Under the pieces are notes generated by a model. It saw only the letters and a program-made list of their open reading frames with translations. It did no database searches and had not been told where the DNA came from. DNA of 64,000 bases from NCBI RefSeq assembly GCF_051487185.1, contig NZ_JAHVDK010000008.1:62001-126000 (forward strand), given 5' to 3'. This document shows, one piece after another, positions 9,331-17,853 of this stretch. This stretch comes from Inquilinus limosus_F (lineage in GTDB: Bacteria > Pseudomonadota > Alphaproteobacteria > DSM-16000 > Inquilinaceae). Positions within the stretch are counted from its first letter, which is position 1; the number at the start of each line of letters is the position of its first letter. Made by a program: the position numbers and the translations under genes.

Positions 9331-9346
9331 GGAGAGGGAGAGCACC

Positions 9347-9991
9347 ATGCCCTGGACCCGCGAGCAGATGGCCGCCCGCGCCGCCCGCGAGCTGAAGGAC
9401 GGCTTCTACGTCAATCTCGGCATCGGCATCCCGACGCTGGTGGCGAACTATATCCCCCCCGGCATCACCGTGACGCTGCAGAGCGAGAACGGCATGCTGG
9501 GCATGGGCCCCTTCCCCTATGAGGGGGAGGAGGACCCGGACCTGATCAACGCCGGCAAGCAGACGATCACCGAGCTGCCGCAGTCGAGCTATTTCAGCTC
9601 GGCGGACAGCTTTGCCATGATCCGCGGCGGCCATATCGACCTGTCGATCCTCGGCGCCATGCAGGTGTCGAAGGAGGGCGACCTCGCCAACTGGATGATC
9701 CCCGGCAAAATGGTCAAGGGGATGGGCGGGGCGATGGATCTGGTCGCCGGCGTCAAGCGCGTCGTCGTGATCATGGAGCACAACGCCAAGGACGGCGCGC
9801 CGAAGCTCTTGAACGCCTGCGACCTGCCGCTGACCGGCAAGGCCGTGGTCGACCTCGTGATCACCGAGCTCGGCGTGTTCGAGATCGGGCCGCAGGGCCT
9901 GACCTTGATCGAGGTCGCCGACGGCGTCACCGCCGACGAGATTCGGACCAAGACCGAGGCGCCCTTCGCGCTCGGGCCCGGCCTCGCCTGA
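9347..9991 (+). CDS. scoB: 3-oxoacid CoA-transferase subunit B
   Basis: Beta subunit of the CoA-transferase, 214 residues. It carries the catalytic Glu at residue 47 in the SENGMLGMGP motif, which forms the glutamyl-CoA thioester intermediate. The N-terminus WTREQMAARAARELKDG and the NLGIGIPTLVANY stretch are typical. A GAGAGGGAGAG ribosome-binding site precedes it. The deacetylase-like gene starts 9 bases after its stop, so the operon may continue. Confidence 0.93.
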   Translation: MPWTREQMAARAARELKDGFYVNLGIGIPTLVANYIPPGITVTLQSENGMLGMGPFPYEGEEDPDLINAGKQTITELPQSSYFSSADSFAMIRGGHIDLSILGAMQVSKEGDLANWMIPGKMVKGMGGAMDLVAGVKRVVVIMEHNAKDGAPKLLNACDLPLTGKAVVDLVITELGVFEIGPQGLTLIEVADGVTADEIRTKTEAPFALGPGLA

Positions 9992-9999
9992 TCCCGCCG

Positions 10000-10911
10000 A
10001 TGGCCGTGATCCCCTCGGGACCGCTGGCGGATCACGGCCGCTACGGCTACAGCGCGATCATCCGTCGGCCGGGCTATGCCTGGCCGAACGGGACGCGCCT
10101 CGCCGTCTATCTCGGCCTCAACCTCGAGCATTTCGCCTTCGGCGAGGGTCTGGGCGCCGAGCTGGCGCCGGGCGGACCGCAGCCGGACGTTCTGAACTAT
10201 GCCTGGCGCGACTACGGCAACCGGGTCGGCGCCTGGCGCCTGCTGGAGCTGTTCGACCGCCTGGCCCTGCCCTGCTCCGTGATCGTCAACGCCGCGATCT
10301 ACGATTACTGCCCGGAGCTGCCGGCGGCGTTCCAGTCCCGCGGCGACGAGATCGTCGGCCATGGCTGCACCAATTCCGAACGCCAGGGCACCTTGCCAGA
10401 GGCGGAGGAGGCGGCGCTGATCCGCCGTGCCACCGAGACCATCGCCCGCCACGCCGGGGCGCCGCCGAAGGGCTGGCTCGGGCCGTGGATCTCGCAGAGT
10501 CATTACACACCCGAGCTGCTGCAGGAGTCGGGCTACGAATATCTCTTGGACTGGTGCCATGACGACCAGCCGGTCTGGATGCGCACCCGCGGCGGCCGCA
10601 TCCTGTCGGTGCCGTACCCGCAGGAGCTGAACGACATTCCGGCGATCGTGGCGCGGAAGATGAACGCCGATACCTTCGCCGACATGGTGATCGGCCAGTT
10701 CGACGAGATGCTGGAGCAGCAGGCGCACGGCCAGGCGCTGGTGATGGGCGTGGCGCTGCACCCCTACATCGTCGGCCAGCCCTACCGGCTGCGCGAGCTG
10801 CGCCGCGCCCTGGCCCATATCGCCGCCCGGCGTAACGACGTTTGGATCACCACCGCCGGCGCCATCGCCGCCCACGCCGCCGCCCTGCCGCCCGGGATCG
10901 TGCCGGGCTGA
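10000..10911 (+). CDS. polysaccharide deacetylase family protein (PuuE/allantoinase-like)
   Basis: Member of the NodB-fold carbohydrate esterase 4-like hydrolases, 303 residues, no signal peptide, so probably cytosolic. The opening RYGYSAIIRRPGYAWPNG and AVYLGLNLEHF is typical of the PuuE group, which includes metal-independent allantoinases and many uncharacterised amidohydrolases. Other conserved parts are EIVGHGCTNSE and MGVALHPYIVGQPYRL. It starts 9 bases after scoB, so it is likely in the same transcript. Its link to CoA-transfer is unexplained. Allantoinase activity is one possibility, but no other purine genes are nearby. Confidence 0.82.
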   Translation: MAVIPSGPLADHGRYGYSAIIRRPGYAWPNGTRLAVYLGLNLEHFAFGEGLGAELAPGGPQPDVLNYAWRDYGNRVGAWRLLELFDRLALPCSVIVNAAIYDYCPELPAAFQSRGDEIVGHGCTNSERQGTLPEAEEAALIRRATETIARHAGAPPKGWLGPWISQSHYTPELLQESGYEYLLDWCHDDQPVWMRTRGGRILSVPYPQELNDIPAIVARKMNADTFADMVIGQFDEMLEQQAHGQALVMGVALHPYIVGQPYRLRELRRALAHIAARRNDVWITTAGAIAAHAAALPPGIVPG

Positions 10912-11012
10912 AGGACGCGCCCGATTGTCGCGTGGGGATCGGCCCCCGGCGCTTGCCCCTGCCCGGCGCCGAGGCCAGATTAGAGCTTTCGCACATGCGA
11001 GAGAGCGGACCC

Positions 11013-12173
11013 ATGCCCGACGGCATCCCTGAGGCGAGCCTCAAGCTGGTCTCCGATATCTCGACCATCGACGCCGCCGCCTGGGACGCCTGCGCCGGGC
11101 CGGACAATCCGTTCCTCTCCCACGCCTTCCTCTCGGCGCTGGAGGAGAGCGGCTCGGCCACCGCCGAGACCGGCTGGCTGCCGCAGCATCTGGTGCTGGA
11201 GGAGCCGGACGGACGGCTGCTCGGCGCGGTGCCGCTCTACCTCAAGGGCCATTCCTACGGCGAATACGTCTTCGACCACAGCTGGGCCCGGGCCTATGAG
11301 CAGGCGGGCGGCCGCTACTATCCGAAGCTGCAGTCGGCCGTGCCCTTCACCCCGGTCACCGGACCGCGCCTCCTGGTCCGCCCCGGCGCGCCGGTGATGA
11401 CCGCCGAGCTGCTGATCCGCGGCCTCGAGCAGGCGGCGCTGGCGCACAAGGTGTCGTCGCTGCACGTCACCTTCCCGACCAAGGCCGACTGGTCGCGCTT
11501 CGGCGAAGCCGGCTGGCTGCAGCGGATCGGCGAGCAGTACCACTGGAACAACGAAGGCTACGGCAGCTTCGACGATTTCCTGGCCACCCTGAACAGCCGC
11601 CGGCGCAAGGACATCCGCAAGGAGCGGCAGCGCGCGGTCGAAGGCGGCATCCGCCTGACCGCGCTGACAGGCGACGAGCTGAAGCCGCAGCACTGGGACG
11701 CCTTCTTCCGCTTCTACCGCAACACCAGCGACCGGAAATGGGGCGACCCGTATCTGACCCGGGAGTTCTTCGCCCGGATCGGCGAGACCATGGCCGACCG
11801 CATCGCCCTGGTGATGGCGGAGAAGGACGGCCGCTGGATCGCCGGCGCCCTGAACCTGATCGGCAGCGACACCCTCTACGGCCGCAACTGGGGCTGCGAC
11901 GGCCGCGACCACCCCTTCCTGCATTTCGAGGCCTGCTACTACCAGGCGATCGACTTCGCCATCGCCCGCGGCCTGAAGCGCGTCGAGGCCGGGGCCCAGG
12001 GCGAGCACAAGGTGATGCGCGGCTATCGCCCGGTGCGCACCTACAGCGCCCATTGGATCCGCGACCCCGGCTTCCGCCGCGCCGTCGACGATTTCCTGGC
12101 GCGCGAGAGGCGGGCGGTCGAGGCCGGCATCGAAGATCTCGCCGAGCACCTCCCCTTCCGGCAAGATTGCTGA
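11013..12173 (+). CDS. COG3146-like acyltransferase (GNAT/FemAB-related)
   Basis: A 386-residue protein of the large-GNAT family found widely in proteobacteria (peptidogalycan-biosynthesis/FemAB-like fold). Typical stretches include NPFLSHAFLSALEESGS near the N-terminus, LPQHLVLEE, LNSRRRKDIRKERQ in the middle, and GAQGEHKVMRGYRPVRTYSAHW near the end. The real acceptor is unknown. The start at 11013 is preceded by GAGAG; a second ATG at 10995 is possible. It is a separate unit, 100 bases after the deacetylase. Confidence 0.82.
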   Translation: MPDGIPEASLKLVSDISTIDAAAWDACAGPDNPFLSHAFLSALEESGSATAETGWLPQHLVLEEPDGRLLGAVPLYLKGHSYGEYVFDHSWARAYEQAGGRYYPKLQSAVPFTPVTGPRLLVRPGAPVMTAELLIRGLEQAALAHKVSSLHVTFPTKADWSRFGEAGWLQRIGEQYHWNNEGYGSFDDFLATLNSRRRKDIRKERQRAVEGGIRLTALTGDELKPQHWDAFFRFYRNTSDRKWGDPYLTREFFARIGETMADRIALVMAEKDGRWIAGALNLIGSDTLYGRNWGCDGRDHPFLHFEACYYQAIDFAIARGLKRVEAGAQGEHKVMRGYRPVRTYSAHWIRDPGFRRAVDDFLARERRAVEAGIEDLAEHLPFRQDC

Positions 12174-12191
12174 GAGGCTGTTCGGCCTCTC
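12172..12191. terminator. stem-loop at the acyltransferase stop codon
   Basis: GAGAGGC at 12172-12178 pairs with GCCTCTC at 12185-12191 around a six-base loop, overlapping the stop codon. No T-run follows, so it is at best a weak or Rho-assisted terminator or an mRNA 3' end. Confidence 0.3.
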
Positions 12192-12269
12192 GCAGCCGCA
12201 TCCCGCGGCCGGCATCACGGCGCGACGGCCGGCAGGCGAGAGCCGTCGCGCGAACCGAGGGAGAGAGAG

Positions 12270-13124
12270 ATGATGGATCTCGACAAGCTCTTGGGTGCGT
12301 TGGCGCAGGGCGGCATGGGCCGCGCTGCGGGCGGCGGCGGGGCCGGCGGCCTCGATCTCGGCGGCATCCTCAGCCAGGTGCTGGGCGGCGGCGCGGGCGG
12401 CATGCCGGCCGGCGGATCGGGCGGTGGCCTTGGCGGCCTCGGCGGATTGCTGGAAGGCCTGGGTGGTGGCCGCGCGGCTGCGCCCGGCGGCGGTGGGCTT
12501 GGCGGCCTCGGCAGCATCCTCAGCGGGCTCGGCGGCGGTCAGGGCCGGAGCGGCGGCTTGGGCGGCGGTCTCGGCGGCGGGCTGATGGCGATCATCGCCG
12601 CGATCGCCATGCAGGCGTTGCAGAATCGCGGCGGGGGTGCCGCCGCGGCGCCGTCGCCCAGTGTCGATGATACGCCGGCCATCATGCCCACCACCCCGTC
12701 CTCCGGGGCCGGCGGCGGTGGTTTCCTCGACATGGCCGATTCGGTCGGCGGCGGAACGCCGGCGGCAGCACATCTCGTCGGGCAGGACACCGCGCACCGG
12801 CTCATCCGCACCATGATCGCCGCCGCGGCGGCCGACGGCACGATCGACGAGGCCGAGGCCACGGCGATCCAGGGCCATCTCGGCGAGGGCGACACGGAAG
12901 AGCGCGAATTCCTGGAGCGGGAGCTGAGCAACCCCGCGACGCCGGAAGAGCTGGCGGCCGGGGTCCGCGGCCCGCAGGAGGCGGCGCAGGTCTATACCGC
13001 GGCGCTGCTGACCGTGACCATGGATTCGCCGGAGGAGAGCCGCTTCCTGAAGCAGCTCGCTCTGGCGCTGAGGCTGGACGCCCAGACCATCGCGTCGCTG
13101 CACCAGACGGTGAGGCAGGGCTGA
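12270..13124 (+). CDS. glycine-rich DUF533 / YebE-like protein
   Basis: A 284-residue protein in two parts. Residues 1-115 are low-complexity Gly/Ala-rich with repeated GGLGGLGG blocks and one hydrophobic stretch (LMAIIAAIAMQALQ). Residues 165-284 form the helical DUF533/TerB-like domain (HRLIRTMIAAAAADGTIDE, then ERELSNPATPEELAAG). DUF533 members such as E. coli YebE are inner-membrane proteins of unknown role. A strong GAGGGAGAGAGAG precedes the tandem ATGATG. The Gly-rich half may be unfolded. It is a single-gene unit. Confidence 0.85.
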   Translation: MMDLDKLLGALAQGGMGRAAGGGGAGGLDLGGILSQVLGGGAGGMPAGGSGGGLGGLGGLLEGLGGGRAAAPGGGGLGGLGSILSGLGGGQGRSGGLGGGLGGGLMAIIAAIAMQALQNRGGGAAAAPSPSVDDTPAIMPTTPSSGAGGGGFLDMADSVGGGTPAAAHLVGQDTAHRLIRTMIAAAAADGTIDEAEATAIQGHLGEGDTEEREFLERELSNPATPEELAAGVRGPQEAAQVYTAALLTVTMDSPEESRFLKQLALALRLDAQTIASLHQTVRQG

Positions 13125-13153
13125 GCCGCTTCCTGCTCTTCCCGCGGCACGAG

Positions 13154-13272
13154 CCCCCTCACCCTCCCATTCGCTGTCGCGAATGGGCCCCTCCCTCTCC
13201 CCGAGGAGAGGGGCTTGTTCACCTCTCCTCGGGGAGAGGTCGAAATCGCGTCAGCGATTTCGGGTGAGGGGG
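13154..13272. repeat. 119 bp composite intergenic palindrome
   Basis: CCCCCTCACCC at 13154-13164 is exactly complementary to GGGTGAGGGGG at 13262-13272. Between them lie a second inverted pair (CCTCTCCCCGAGGAGAGG with its partner CCTCTCCTCGGGGAGAGG near 13195-13239) and a small hairpin (CGAAATCGCG TCA GCGATTTCG near 13241-13261). The nested structure between two genes is typical of mobile REP-like palindromic elements in alphaproteobacteria. It may also serve as a transcript end. Confidence 0.7.
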
Positions 13273-13315
13273 TGGCACCGGCCTCTCCAATGCGTAGGGC
13301 AAGGGGGCAGGCTCC

Positions 13316-14305
13316 TCAGAACTCCGTCTCCAGCACCCGGTCGGGCGGCACATGGCCGTCGACGAAGCTGCGGATGTTGACGATCACCTTCTGGCCCATG
13401 TCGATGCGGCCTTCGAGGGTGGCCGAGCCCATATGCGGCAGCAGCACCACGTTGGGCAGCTTCAGCAGCTTCGGGTTGACGTTCGGCTCGCGTTCGAACA
13501 CGTCGAGCCCGGCGCCGCCCAGCTCGCCCTGCTTCAGCATCTGCGCCAGCGCGTCCTCGTCGATCACCTCGCCGCGCGAGGTGTTCACGATCAGCGCGTC
13601 CCGGCGCATCAGCTTCAGCCGCCGCGGCGAGAGCAGGTGGTAGGTCGCCGGCGTGCGCGGGCAGTTGACCGAGACGATGTCCATCCGCGACAGCATCTGG
13701 TCCAGGCTGGGCCAGTAGGTGGCGTCCAGCTCGGCCTCCACCTCCGGATGCACGCGGTTGCGGTTGTGGTAGTGCACCGACAGGCCGAAGGCGCGGGCCC
13801 GGCGCGCCACCGCCTGGCCGATCCGACCCATGCCGATGATGCCGAGCCGCTTGCCGCCCAGCCGGGCGCCGAGCATGCCGGTCGGGCTCCAGCCGCTCCA
13901 CTGGCCGGCGCGGACCAGCCGCTCCCCCTCCGCCAGCCGGCGGGCTACGGCCAGGATCAGGGCCATGGTCATGTCGGCCGTGTCCTCGGTCAGGACGCCG
14001 GGGGTGTTGGTCACGGTCAGCCCGCGCGCCCTGGCGGCGGAAAGGTCGATATGGTCGACGCCGGTGCCGAAGCTGGCGATCAGCTTCAGCTGCGGACCGG
14101 ACTGGGCCAGCAGGTCGGCATCGATCCGGTCGGTCACCGTCGGCACCAGAACGTCGGCCTCGCGCATCGCGGCGACCAGCTGCTCCCGGTCCATCGCCAC
14201 GTCGTCGTGGTTCAGCCGGGTTTCGAACAGCTCCATCATCCGGGTCTCGATGACATCCGGCAGCTTGCGGGTGACGATGACGAGCGGACGCTTTCTCTCG
14301 GCCAT
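13316..14305 (-). CDS. D-2-hydroxyacid dehydrogenase (glyoxylate/hydroxypyruvate reductase type)
   Basis: NAD(P)H-dependent reductase of 2-oxoacids, 329 residues. The Rossmann motif is LGIIGMGRIGQAVARRA. The catalytic triad is complete: Arg in NTSRGEVID, Glu in LDVFEREP and His in LLPHMGSAT. The FGTGVDHIDLSAARARG stretch marks the substrate domain. The order and length match the GyaR/GhrA-like clade, so glyoxylate or hydroxypyruvate is the likely but unproved substrate. The start at 14305 begins the conserved N-terminus; an ATG 42 bases upstream is less likely. It is divergent from the CDP-alcohol phosphatidyltransferase operon. Confidence 0.9.
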   Translation of the reverse strand: MAERKRPLVIVTRKLPDVIETRMMELFETRLNHDDVAMDREQLVAAMREADVLVPTVTDRIDADLLAQSGPQLKLIASFGTGVDHIDLSAARARGLTVTNTPGVLTEDTADMTMALILAVARRLAEGERLVRAGQWSGWSPTGMLGARLGGKRLGIIGMGRIGQAVARRARAFGLSVHYHNRNRVHPEVEAELDATYWPSLDQMLSRMDIVSVNCPRTPATYHLLSPRRLKLMRRDALIVNTSRGEVIDEDALAQMLKQGELGGAGLDVFEREPNVNPKLLKLPNVVLLPHMGSATLEGRIDMGQKVIVNIRSFVDGHVPPDRVLETEF

Positions 14306-14442
14306 GGCTGAACCAGTCCCGGCAACCCCGTTTGCGCCATAGAGCAAGCCGGCCGCGCGAATGTCCAGAGCCGGACTGTGACCGGGGTCACGGTTTGGCC
14401 GAAGAGTCGCGTAGGATGATGGCGTCGACCGGCGGGAGGATC

Positions 14443-15183
14443 ATGCGCGACGAGACCGATCTTCGCGGCGCCCTGCAGCGGCAGGCGCGGTGGCTGCTGG
14501 CGGCGGGGGCGATCGCGCTCGCCGCCCTCGCGCTGCCGCTCGTCGCCGATCCCGCGCTCGGCGCCTTCTTCGTGGCGCGGGCCGGGCTGCTGTACTGCGG
14601 CATCGCCACGCTGATCCTGGCCGGCCTCGCCGCCCATGCCCCGCATCGCCGTTTCGGCCCGGCGAACACGGTGACGCTGGCGCGCATCGTGCTGATCTGC
14701 CTCCTGGCCGCGCTGATGGGCACGGCCGCGCCGGACGAGGACTGTCTGTGGCTGATCGCCGGATTCGCCACGCTGGCGCTGGCGCTGGACGGCGTCGACG
14801 GCTGGGCGGCGCGGCGCAGCGGCCTTTCCTCCCGCTTCGGCGCCCGATTCGACATGGAGGCCGACGCCTTCTTCGTCCTCGTCCTGTCGGTGCTGGCCTG
14901 GCAATGGGGCAAGGTCGGGTCCTGGGTGCTGCTGATCGGGGCGATGCGCTACCTCTATGTCCTGGCCGGCGCCGCCTGGCCCTGGCTGCGCGCGCCGGTG
15001 CCGGACAGCGTCGCCCGCAAGATCGTCTGCGTGATCCAGATCCTGGCGCTGATCGCCTGCCTGGCGCCGCCGGTGCCGCCTGCCGTCGCCGCGATCCTGG
15101 CGGCGAGCGCGCTGGCGCTGCTGTGCTGGTCCTTCGGGCGCGACATCCTCTGGCTGTGGCGGCGACGGCGCGTGCCGGCATGA
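14443..15183 (+). CDS. CDP-alcohol phosphatidyltransferase family membrane protein
   Basis: Integral membrane enzyme that transfers a phospho-group from a CDP-alcohol to an acceptor alcohol. It has 246 residues and about six hydrophobic helices. The diagnostic motif runs from DGVDGWAARR through GLSSRFGARFDMEAD, giving every Asp and Gly of the D-x2-DG-x2-AR-x8-G-x3-D-x3-D signature. The neighbours do not suggest ordinary PgsA or PssA. The start at 14443 follows GGCGGGAGGATC. Its stop overlaps the next ATG (ATGA), so it is coupled to the FkbM methyltransferase and leads a three-gene operon. Confidence 0.92.
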   Translation: MRDETDLRGALQRQARWLLAAGAIALAALALPLVADPALGAFFVARAGLLYCGIATLILAGLAAHAPHRRFGPANTVTLARIVLICLLAALMGTAAPDEDCLWLIAGFATLALALDGVDGWAARRSGLSSRFGARFDMEADAFFVLVLSVLAWQWGKVGSWVLLIGAMRYLYVLAGAAWPWLRAPVPDSVARKIVCVIQILALIACLAPPVPPAVAAILAASALALLCWSFGRDILWLWRRRRVPA

Positions 15184-15926
15184 TCCCCCTCGCCCGCGCC
15201 GCCGGCATCGCCCGATCTCTCGCCATCTACCGCGGCATCCCCGGCCGGTCCGCCCGCTTCCGCCGCTTCTTCTCGGCACTGATCCGGCCCGACGATCTGT
15301 GCTTCGACATCGGCGCCCATGTCGGCAACCGCAGCCTGTGCTGGGCCGGTCTCGGCGCCCGGGTGGTGGCAGTGGAGCCGCAGCCCGATCTCGCCCGGCT
15401 GCTGCGCCGCAGCTTCCGCGGCCATCCTGGCATCACCCTGGTCGAGAGCGCGGTCGGCGCCGCCCCCGGCACCGCCGTGCTGCATCTCAGCAGCCGCACC
15501 CCGACCGTCGCCAGCCTGTCGAAGGACTGGATCGAGACCGTGTCGAAGGCAAACGGCTTCGCCGCGATCCGCTGGGACCGGCGGGTCGAGGTGCCGGTGA
15601 CGACGCTGGATGCGCTGATCGGCCGCTTCGGCGTCCCCGCCTTCTGCAAGATCGACGTCGAAGGCTTCGAGGCCGAGGTCCTGGCCGGCCTGTCCCGCCC
15701 CCTGCCCTGCCTGTCGGTCGAATACGTTCCGGCAGCGCTGCCGGCCGCCCTCGCCGCACTCGACCGGATCGAGACGCTGGGCCGCTATCGCTTCCAGGTT
15801 TCGGTCGGCGAGACCGGCCGCTTCCTCTGGCCGGACTGGCGCAGCGGGCACGAAATGCGGGCCTGGTTGTTGACTCGATCGCCGGGGGACCGCTCCGGCG
15901 ACCTCTATGCGCGGGCGGAGGCGTGA
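15180..15926 (+). CDS. FkbM family SAM-dependent methyltransferase
   Basis: A 248-residue class I methyltransferase. The SAM-binding motif I is CFDIGAHVGNRSLCW near residue 41 and motif II is VVAVEPQPDLARLL. The FkbM hallmark KIDVEGFEAEVLAGL lies near residue 157. FkbM enzymes usually O-methylate sugars or hydroxyl groups on natural products and glycans. It overlaps both neighbours by the ATGA and TGATG patterns, so all three products are made together. No signal peptide or membrane anchor is seen. Confidence 0.9.
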   Translation: MIPLARAAGIARSLAIYRGIPGRSARFRRFFSALIRPDDLCFDIGAHVGNRSLCWAGLGARVVAVEPQPDLARLLRRSFRGHPGITLVESAVGAAPGTAVLHLSSRTPTVASLSKDWIETVSKANGFAAIRWDRRVEVPVTTLDALIGRFGVPAFCKIDVEGFEAEVLAGLSRPLPCLSVEYVPAALPAALAALDRIETLGRYRFQVSVGETGRFLWPDWRSGHEMRAWLLTRSPGDRSGDLYARAEA

Positions 15927-16678
15927 TGGACACCGCCTGGATCTGGCTGCTCGACCGCCGCGCCGGCCGGCCGGAGGCGCCGCTGCCCGCCGACGCCGCG
16001 GCGCGCGATTGGATCGAGTTGCTGCGCCCCTTCGCCGAGGCCGAGGGCCGCTTCGCCCTGGCCCATCTCGGCCAGAGCATCGACGGCCACATCGCCACCG
16101 GCTGCGGCCAATCGCAATACGTCACCGGACCCTGCAACCTCGACCATCTGCACCGGCTGCGGGCGCTGGCCGACGCCGTGCTGGTCGGCGCCGGCACGGT
16201 GGCCCATGACGATCCGCGGCTGACCACGCGCCGGGTCGACGGGCCGAACCCGGTGCGGGTGGTGCTGGACCCCGACCGCCGGCTCGACGGCCGCCGCGGC
16301 CTGTTCACCGACGGCGTCGCGCCGACGCTGCTGCTCTGCGCCGCCGACCGCGCCGACCGGCCGGCCGGCGGGGCCGAGATCGTCGGCCTCGACGACCTGT
16401 CGCCTGCAGCGGTGCTGGCGGCGCTGGCGGCGCGCGGGCTGCGCCGGGTGCTGATCGAGGGTGGCGGCACCACCGTCTCCCGCTTCCTCGCCGCCGGGGC
16501 GCTGGACCGGCTGCACGTGACGGTGGCGCCGATCATCATCGGCTCCGGCAAGCCCGGGCTGAAGCTGCCGGAGATCGCCCATCTCGACCAGGCCCTGCGG
16601 CCACCCTGCCGCACCTACGCCATGGGCGGCGACGTGCTGTTCGACTTCGATTTGCGTGGGGCGGCGAAGCAGGTCTGA
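15926..16678 (+). CDS. RibD C-terminal-type pyrimidine/pterin reductase (dihydrofolate-reductase-like fold)
   Basis: A 250-residue protein whose residues 45-245 match the NADPH-dependent RibD reductase domain: HLGQSIDGHIATGCG, LRALADAVLVGAGTVAHDDP, NPVRVVLDP, VLIEGGGTTVSRFLAAG and APIIIGSGKPG. The deaminase domain of true RibD is absent, and about 45 N-terminal residues (WIWLLDRRAGRPEA) are unlike RibD. In riboflavin synthesis this domain reduces the ribosyl side chain of a pyrimidine. In this operon, opposite a pterin-synthase-like gene, it more likely acts on a related pyrimidine or pterin in a side pathway. The ATG shares a base with the FkbM stop codon. Confidence 0.87.
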   Translation: MDTAWIWLLDRRAGRPEAPLPADAAARDWIELLRPFAEAEGRFALAHLGQSIDGHIATGCGQSQYVTGPCNLDHLHRLRALADAVLVGAGTVAHDDPRLTTRRVDGPNPVRVVLDPDRRLDGRRGLFTDGVAPTLLLCAADRADRPAGGAEIVGLDDLSPAAVLAALAARGLRRVLIEGGGTTVSRFLAAGALDRLHVTVAPIIIGSGKPGLKLPEIAHLDQALRPPCRTYAMGGDVLFDFDLRGAAKQV

Positions 16679-16688
16679 CCCCCAAGAG

Positions 16689-16774
16689 CCGTCATGGCGA
16701 GCCCCGAAGGGGCGTGGCCATCCAGCGACACCGCGTCCTGGATGGCCACGGCGCTGCGCGCCTCGCCATGACGG
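16689..16774. repeat. dispersed palindromic repeat, copy 1
   Basis: About 86 bp between two convergent operons. The left arm starts CCGTCATGGCGAGCCCCGAA and the right arm ends CGCCTCGCCATGACGG, with TGGCCATCCAG / CTGGATGGCCA as inner arms. Near-identical copies lie at 26808-26892 and 40455-40546. A transcript through it would form one long hairpin, so it may also end both converging transcripts. Confidence 0.85.
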
Positions 16775-16794
16775 AAAGGGCCGGAGAGCCGATC

Positions 16795-17853
16795 TCAACG
16801 GCCTCTGGGATCACCCACGAGATCCAGCTCATGCGCGAAGGCCGCGGCCTGGGCCGGCCAGCCGGGCAGGCGGGCGCGTGCCGCCAGGCCGGCCTCGCGC
16901 ATCCGCAGCCTTGCGCCCGGATCGGCCAGCAGCCGGCGCAGCGCCTCGGTCAACGCGTCGACATCGCCCGGCGGCACCAGGATTCCGGCATCGGGCGGCA
17001 CCGTGTCCGGGATCGCGCCGCCGGTCGTGCTGACGATCGGCAGGCCGCGCGCCGAGGCCTCGGCCAGCGCCATGCCGTAGCCCTCATGATGCGAGGGCAG
17101 CACGAACAGGTCGGCGCGTTCGTAGTGCTGCAGCAGCGCCGGCTCGTCGATCTCGCCGATGAAACGGATGCGATCGGAGAGGCCGGCGCGCTCCACCGCC
17201 GCTAGCACCGCCCTGGCGTGCGGCGCGTCGCGCTCCAGGCTGCCGGCGCAGACCAGCCGCCACGGCAGCCCGGCCAGGCGCTGCAGGGCGGCGACGAGAT
17301 CGAGATAGCCCTTGCGCGGCGTCAGCGTGGCGACGCAGAGCAGCACCGGCGCCGCCTCGCCCGAGCCCTGCGCCGGCAGGGTCGGGTCGGTGCCGGGCAG
17401 GACCACACCGATGCGCGCCGCCTCGACGCCGTAGCGATGCAGGTCACGGGCGGTGCCCGGGCTGGTGACGATCACCCGCCGCGCCGCCGCCAGCGCCTGA
17501 CGTTCACTGGTCTCCAGCGCCTGCCGCTGCGCCGCGCTCAAGCCCTGCTCGAAGGCCAGCGGATGATGGATCAGCGCCACCAGCCGCAGCCGCGCGGCTT
17601 CGGCCGCCATCTGCTGCGGCAGCACACTGAAGGCCAGCCCGTCGACCACAGTCAGGGCGTTGTCCGGCAGATCCCGCAGCACCACGGCGGCCTCTGCCGC
17701 CTCGGCCTCGCTCGGAAAGGGGAAGCCATCCCCCAGCCGGCACAGCGCCACCCGCCGGCCGAGCCCCCGCAGACCTTCGATGATGCGCTTGTCGTAGATG
17801 TACCCGCCGGTGCGCGACTCCGGGTCGCCCGGCAGCAGGAAGGCGATGCTCAT
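16795..17853 (-). CDS. GT4 family glycosyltransferase
   Basis: Retaining GT-B glycosyltransferase, 352 residues, no signal peptide. The C-terminal donor domain shows LLCVATLTPRKGYLDLVAAL and the family motif SHHEGYGMALAEASARGLPI, whose two Glu residues bind the nucleotide-sugar. The N-terminal acceptor domain is MSIAFLLPGDPESRTGGYIY. Its start overlaps the pterin-synthase-like stop by four bases, making it the last gene of the minus-strand dehydrogenase, synthase, glycosyltransferase operon. The acceptor is unknown; a small molecule made by this cluster is plausible. Confidence 0.9.
   Translation of the reverse strand: MSIAFLLPGDPESRTGGYIYDKRIIEGLRGLGRRVALCRLGDGFPFPSEAEAAEAAVVLRDLPDNALTVVDGLAFSVLPQQMAAEAARLRLVALIHHPLAFEQGLSAAQRQALETSERQALAAARRVIVTSPGTARDLHRYGVEAARIGVVLPGTDPTLPAQGSGEAAPVLLCVATLTPRKGYLDLVAALQRLAGLPWRLVCAGSLERDAPHARAVLAAVERAGLSDRIRFIGEIDEPALLQHYERADLFVLPSHHEGYGMALAEASARGLPIVSTTGGAIPDTVPPDAGILVPPGDVDALTEALRRLLADPGARLRMREAGLAARARLPGWPAQAAAFAHELDLVGDPRGR

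Noticed and set aside
10980..13103. A 707-codon minus-strand frame over the acyltransferase and DUF533 genes
   Set aside because: No motif, biased composition; both plus-strand genes have good starts and conserved features.
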